A stretch of 9,999 bases of DNA, taken from an uncultured Clostridia bacterium. Lineage in GTDB: Bacteria > Bacillota > Clostridia > Peptostreptococcales > Anaerovoracaceae. The stretch is from NCBI GenBank assembly GCA_937928455.1, contig CALFUG010000414.1, positions 1-9,999 of the forward strand. The letters are read 5' to 3'. The stretch's first letter is position 1. Every line of letters starts with the position of its first letter. Shown piece by piece: positions 6,850-9,999 of the stretch. A program made the translations under genes and the position numbers. The notes under the pieces are model-generated. The model made no database searches. It saw only the letters and a program-made list of their open reading frames with translations, and had not been told where the DNA came from.

Positions 6850-7914
6850 ATGATGAGTAAACTAAAGTTAACAACCCTATTATCCGTTCTGATTATTTTC
6901 CTTCTTAGCGTCAGTTTGTTAGGCTGCCAGGAGGATTCTTCCACAACTTTAGAACGCAGGCAAACGGAATTTCTCAAACTTTTTGACACGGCCACCATTA
7001 TCGTGGCCTACACGGAAACGGAAGAGGAATTTCAAGAATATGTGGATTTGATTCAAGAGGAATTAACCATATATCATCAGCTCTACGATATTTATAATAA
7101 CTATTCCGGTGTATCCAATCTGAAAACCATCAATGAGAACGCCGGTATTTCCCCGGTCTCTGTTGACCAACGAATTATTGACCTACTGCTGTTTTCTAAA
7201 GAGGCTTATGCGGTGACCCAGGGAAGAGTCAATGTGGCCTTCGGCGCGGTTCTCTCCATCTGGCATGAGTATCGTACCGTCGGAAAAGCCAGCCCGGAAT
7301 CCGCCCAAATACCACCCATGAATGAGTTGTTGGAAGCCAGTCTTCATACGAATATAGAAGACGTTGTGATTGACGATGTAAACAATACGGTTTTCTTAAA
7401 AGATCCGGCCATGCGATTGGATGTAGGCGCTGTGGCCAAGGGATTTGCGGTGGAACGAGTCACTGAATATGCTAGAGAGGCGGGGTTTACCGATGGGTTG
7501 ATTTCTGTAGGAGGAAACCTGAGAGCCATAGGTACCAAGGGAGAGGCCAAAGAGCTTTGGAGCTTGGGAATTCAAAACCCAGACCGGGAAAGTGATCTGA
7601 AAGACTTATTTATCATTGAAGGTACCGAGTTGTCTTTGGTGACCAGCGGCGACTACCAAAGATTTTATACCGTAGACGGCGTGCCCTATCATCATATCAT
7701 TCATCCGGACACCTTGATGCCGGCGCCTTATTTTACTGCGGTTACCATCATTACCGAAGATTCCGGATGGGCAGACGCCCTATCTACTGCAGTCTTTAAT
7801 ATGCCATATGAAGAAGGCCTTCTGCTTATTGAAGGGATTCAAGACACCGAAGGAGTTTGGGTTTTCCCCGATGGAGAACTTCGTTACACCTCTGGATTTT
7901 CGGATTTACTATAA
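6850..7914 (+). CDS. apbE: FAD:protein FMN transferase, lipoprotein ApbE (FmnB-like)
   Basis: This 354-residue enzyme cleaves FAD and attaches FMN to a Thr of extracytoplasmic proteins, here presumably the adjacent lipoprotein. Residues 1-26 are a lipoprotein signal with lipobox LLGC (Cys26), placing it outside the membrane. ApbE landmarks, in order: FDTATII soon after the signal, DVGAVAKG at 191-198, SVGGN shortly after, SGDYQR at 266-271, HHIIHP at 281-286, and ADALSTA at 308-314 with Asp309 and Thr313 spaced like the Mg-binding Asp and Thr of characterised ApbE. The block usually reads HIIDP, so the Asp-to-His change at 285 is unusual. AAGG 9 nt upstream supports the ATG at 6850; the adjacent ATG at 6853 is also possible. 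No promoter fits between the preceding hairpin and the gene, so read-through is expected. Its end overlaps the convergent kinase gene by 31 nt. Confidence 0.92.
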   Translation: MMSKLKLTTLLSVLIIFLLSVSLLGCQEDSSTTLERRQTEFLKLFDTATIIVAYTETEEEFQEYVDLIQEELTIYHQLYDIYNNYSGVSNLKTINENAGISPVSVDQRIIDLLLFSKEAYAVTQGRVNVAFGAVLSIWHEYRTVGKASPESAQIPPMNELLEASLHTNIEDVVIDDVNNTVFLKDPAMRLDVGAVAKGFAVERVTEYAREAGFTDGLISVGGNLRAIGTKGEAKELWSLGIQNPDRESDLKDLFIIEGTELSLVTSGDYQRFYTVDGVPYHHIIHPDTLMPAPYFTAVTIITEDSGWADALSTAVFNMPYEEGLLLIEGIQDTEGVWVFPDGELRYTSGFSDLL

Positions 7915-9032
7915 TCCCAGGAATCCGTAAAGGCAGTGAGAACCAAATCCGCGGTTGCTTTCACGTTAAGTTGTTGGAAATAGTCGTTTTCCAAAGGAAT
8001 CCATTTGGTTTGAAATTGTCGCCATCCTTCCTCCCCATTCCGCATTCGAATCCGCCTCTCTTGCTCCACAGAATCCATAGTTAGGAACACCTTAATGTGG
8101 TAGTAAGGATGAAGATTCGGCCGCAGGCTATAGGAGCCTTCTATGATATTGATGGGTTTATAAGGAACGGATATGCCCTCTTCCAGCACTCCATTCCGAC
8201 AATCATATCTCTGTACCCATGCATCTTTTCCCAGGGATATGTTTTCCAAAACCTGTTGTTGAAACCGTTCATGGTCCACATTCCCCCCCGGTTGCCGGTA
8301 TCGCTCCGGGGTTTGTTGTTGAGGGGTTAAATAATAATCGTCCATATGGAATAGATTGGCATCATAAATCTGCAACAACAATCTCCCTAGTGTACTTTTC
8401 CCGGAACCACAAGGTCCGTCAATGGCAACTACCAAGGAATCGGACGTCCTCATATGATTCTCTATTCTTTGGATTACAGAAAAATAATGGGCAAATTCCT
8501 TTCTGATGACACGGTAATGGGGTTGATATGCCTGACGGTATTTGTGGCTATGAGATGGAATGGGACATCCTGCCTGTAGATACGCTTCCACCTTCCGGCG
8601 ATCTTCATCATTCAAATACAAAGAGGATTCCGTATCACTCACCTTCACCCACTCTTTCAGTCTTTTCACCAGCCGATTCAAATCGCCTTCCGGGTTGGTG
8701 AAAGGCCATCCCACTATTTTAGCCATTGTTTCCATCGAAAAATCTCCATCCCAAAGAGGTTGGAGATTCATTCTTGTCCATCCGTTTCCCAAGTCTTCAA
8801 ATAATGGGAGTGCCTGTATTCTGTCTTCGCCAGCCCGTGAATCAACTTGATACGGGGTCAAAGAAGAATCCTTTTCCTCCATCAATCTATGGAGAATATC
8901 TTGTTCCGAACCCATGGTATGACCATTTCCCATCTCCTGTTGGTACAAAAACTTTATCTTGTCCTGTACCGTGGCTTCCGGATGACTCTCCATATGGTCC
9001 AAAAATTCCTTTTTCCCCGTCCATTCTTCCAT
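7884..9032 (-). CDS. Uridine kinase/PRK-family P-loop protein with unknown N-terminal domain
   Basis: A 382-residue cytoplasmic protein. The C-terminal half is a P-loop kinase of the uridine kinase/phosphoribulokinase family: Walker A GPCGSGKST at 206-214, then the HMDDYYL and GGNVDHERF blocks that correspond to the acceptor-binding region of Udk, and NIIEGSYSL where Udk has its second acidic strand. ATP-dependent phosphorylation of a nucleoside or other small hydroxylated molecule is likely; the true substrate is unknown. Ordinary Udk is about 210 residues with the P-loop near the N-terminus, so about 190 extra residues precede it here. That part contains GNGHTMG and an LGNGWTRMNL block and matches no domain I can name. 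GGAGG 7 nt upstream supports the ATG at 9030-9032. It follows the ECF gene by 40 nt on the same strand, suggesting an operon. Confidence 0.75.
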   Translation of the reverse strand: MEEWTGKKEFLDHMESHPEATVQDKIKFLYQQEMGNGHTMGSEQDILHRLMEEKDSSLTPYQVDSRAGEDRIQALPLFEDLGNGWTRMNLQPLWDGDFSMETMAKIVGWPFTNPEGDLNRLVKRLKEWVKVSDTESSLYLNDEDRRKVEAYLQAGCPIPSHSHKYRQAYQPHYRVIRKEFAHYFSVIQRIENHMRTSDSLVVAIDGPCGSGKSTLGRLLLQIYDANLFHMDDYYLTPQQQTPERYRQPGGNVDHERFQQQVLENISLGKDAWVQRYDCRNGVLEEGISVPYKPINIIEGSYSLRPNLHPYYHIKVFLTMDSVEQERRIRMRNGEEGWRQFQTKWIPLENDYFQQLNVKATADLVLTAFTDSWDYSKSENPEV

Positions 9033-9072
9033 AAGTCCCCCTCCAGTGCTACCCCAAGTGATGGTCCATACT

Positions 9073-9597
9073 CTAGAGTATCTTTCCCTTTTTCAGCGCC
9101 AGGACCAAGACGGGAATCAATATTAGTTGAATGAGAATTCCAGGTAATGCGTTTACAAAAGCGCCCGCTGTAAAGATTTGCCACGTGAAGGCCGATTCTC
9201 CCAGCCCATAAAGTACATAAGAAACCAAGCCCCATACAAATCGACCGATAATCATGGCGATAATCAATGATAAATAGATATTTCCCGTATTTTTGTTCAT
9301 CCTTCGATACAAAAGACCGGCGATGAATCCATATGTAGCCAATTCAAAGGCCATGGCAACCGCCGTGGGAAACATGGGCGGCATACCAAAAATCATACTG
9401 CGAAACAAGGGCATGATAAACCCTACAAGAAGTCCGTACATAGGCCCACTGATATATCCTGTCAATAGCGCCGGAATATGCATGGGGAGCAATCGGCTAC
9501 CCACACTGGGTATTTGTCCCGTTAGAAAAGGCAGTACCATTCCCAATGCCAACATAAGCGCTGCGTTCACCAATTTCTTTGTCGATGATTTACCCAA
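9073..9597 (-). CDS. ECF transporter S component, substrate unassigned
   Basis: This 174-residue membrane protein has about five or six helices, the size and pattern of substrate-binding S components of energy-coupling factor importers. An AxxxA motif at 13-17 in helix 1 matches the site by which S components contact EcfT. The LPMHIPALLTG stretch (37-47) and the loop FRSMIFGMPPMFP resemble a clostridial subgroup sometimes annotated PanT-like (pantothenate), but that is from memory and weak. It does not resemble the riboflavin S component RibU. The start is a TTG (9595-9597) preceded by AGGAGG 9 nt upstream; no ATG lies between the ribosome binding site and the helix 1 region. EcfA and EcfT are not in this window and are probably shared from elsewhere. 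Pairing with a kinase gene suggests uptake followed by metabolic trapping. Confidence 0.8.
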   Translation of the reverse strand: MGKSSTKKLVNAALMLALGMVLPFLTGQIPSVGSRLLPMHIPALLTGYISGPMYGLLVGFIMPLFRSMIFGMPPMFPTAVAMAFELATYGFIAGLLYRRMNKNTGNIYLSLIIAMIIGRFVWGLVSYVLYGLGESAFTWQIFTAGAFVNALPGILIQLILIPVLVLALKKGKIL

Positions 9598-9606
9598 TAA
9601 TCCAAT

Positions 9607-9612
9607 CCTCCT
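9607..9612 (-). promoter_or_regulatory. Ribosome binding site deciding the TTG start of the ECF S gene
   Basis: AGGAGG on the - strand lies 9 nt before a TTG codon in the correct frame. The first ATG is 14 codons inside the gene, within helix 1, so TTG is the supported start. Confidence 0.7.
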
Positions 9613-9683
9613 GATTTACTAATATCTTTAAATTTGATAAGTTAACTCTGGTTTTATTTATCCATGTCCCCGAATAAACAAGG

Positions 9684-9716
9684 AAAAAGGGCCTGAATCG
9701 AAAGCAGACCCTTTTC
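9684..9716 (-). terminator. Hairpin terminator downstream of the right-edge gene
   Basis: AAAAGGGCCTG (9685-9695) and CAGACCCTTTT (9705-9715) pair with one C:A mismatch around a 9-nt loop. Read on the - strand, the descending arm ends in CCCTTTTT, typical of an intrinsic terminator. It would end the - strand gene at 9784-9999 and shield the ECF/kinase pair. A second short inverted repeat, GTCTAT/ATAGAC (9717-9722, 9731-9736), lies alongside. T-runs on both sides leave the direction open. Confidence 0.6.
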
Positions 9717-9783
9717 GTCTATTTCTCACCATAGACACTACATTTCGTTTCTATTTCATGTATATTGCGTTATAGTACTTGTA

Positions 9784-9999
9784 TTATCCCTGGGTATCCG
9801 TTGGCTCTTCCATTATCGGGACGGGGTCCGGTTCCAGCACTGCTTTCGCCGCCTCTTGCGCCGCTTTTTCCTGGTCTGCCTTGGTCTGTCGCTGTTCTTC
9901 CAGGAACTTAATTTGATTTCTCAGTTTATCATTCTCTTTGCGCATGGTCCTTAACTGACCGGTCAGTTTCAGATGCCGAATGAGTCCAAGACTTACTAC
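9784..9999 (-). CDS. C-terminal end of a coiled-coil protein (partial)
   Basis: An open - strand frame enters from the window edge and ends at TAA (9784-9786), giving 71 C-terminal residues; the start lies outside. It opens with a short hydrophobic stretch VVSLGLI. A charged segment rich in Lys, Glu, Gln and Arg follows (about residues 17-50 of the visible part, with MRKENDKLRNQIKFLEEQRQ), having heptad-like leucine spacing consistent with a coiled coil. It closes with an acidic, Pro-rich tail (EPDPVPIMEEP). No family could be assigned. A membrane-anchored coiled-coil protein is possible but not shown. A hairpin terminator follows it. The reading frame without stops and the terminator placement are the main support. 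Confidence 0.6.
   Translation of the reverse strand, partial: VVSLGLIRHLKLTGQLRTMRKENDKLRNQIKFLEEQRQTKADQEKAAQEAAKAVLEPDPVPIMEEPTDTQG

Noticed and set aside
9598..9683. Vitamin riboswitch ahead of the ECF S gene
   Set aside because: Only about 70 nt lie between the terminator hairpin and the ribosome binding site, with no recognisable conserved riboswitch core.

Overview
The window looks like the chromosome of a low-to-mid GC Gram-positive anaerobe of the Clostridia type. Pointers are the strong GGAGG-type ribosome binding sites, Bacillota-style lipoprotein signal peptides, an ECF-type vitamin transporter subunit, and gene families typical of Bacillota. The genus cannot be fixed from the sequence alone. 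No rRNA, tRNA, CRISPR array, transposase or phage gene was seen.

The centre (about 1650-7914, + strand) is a compact gene set matching the flavin-based extracellular electron transfer (EET) locus known from Listeria monocytogenes and other Gram-positives. In order it encodes: a type II NADH dehydrogenase with a C-terminal DoxX-like membrane domain (ndh2); a long-chain polyprenyl diphosphate synthase (dmkB-like); a UbiA/MenA-type prenyltransferase (dmkA-like); a secreted lipoprotein with two tandem flavinylation domains (pplA-like); and a lipoprotein ApbE, the FAD:protein FMN transferase (fmnB-like). The first three genes overlap by 8 and 1 nt, so translation is probably coupled. The inferred chain is: NADH is oxidised by Ndh2 at the inner membrane face; electrons pass to a dedicated demethylmenaquinone made with DmkB and DmkA; they then reach FMN groups that ApbE has attached covalently to the surface lipoprotein, and from there extracellular acceptors. 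The two membrane proteins EetA and EetB, present in the Listeria locus, are not in this window, and neither are genes for making the naphthoquinone head group.

Left of the EET genes a divergent MFS exporter-type transporter (105-1349, - strand) is separated by a 388-nt intergenic region. That region carries a good sigma-A promoter for the transporter, a probable promoter for ndh2, and a Rex-like palindrome just upstream of the ndh2 promoter. Rex control would fit an NADH-consuming operon.

To the right, a - strand pair encodes an ECF transporter S component followed by a uridine kinase/phosphoribulokinase-family P-loop protein with a roughly 190-residue N-terminal extension of unknown function. 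The kinase gene converges on apbE and the two coding regions overlap tail to tail by 31 nt. Beyond a hairpin terminator, the far right holds the C-terminal 71 residues of a coiled-coil protein that runs off the window end.

The points most worth checking are the EET gene set without eetA/eetB, the ungapped duplication in the lipoprotein with one canonical and one altered flavin-attachment motif, the repeat-bearing loop inside the DoxX part of Ndh2, and the kinase/ECF pair with an uncharacterised domain.
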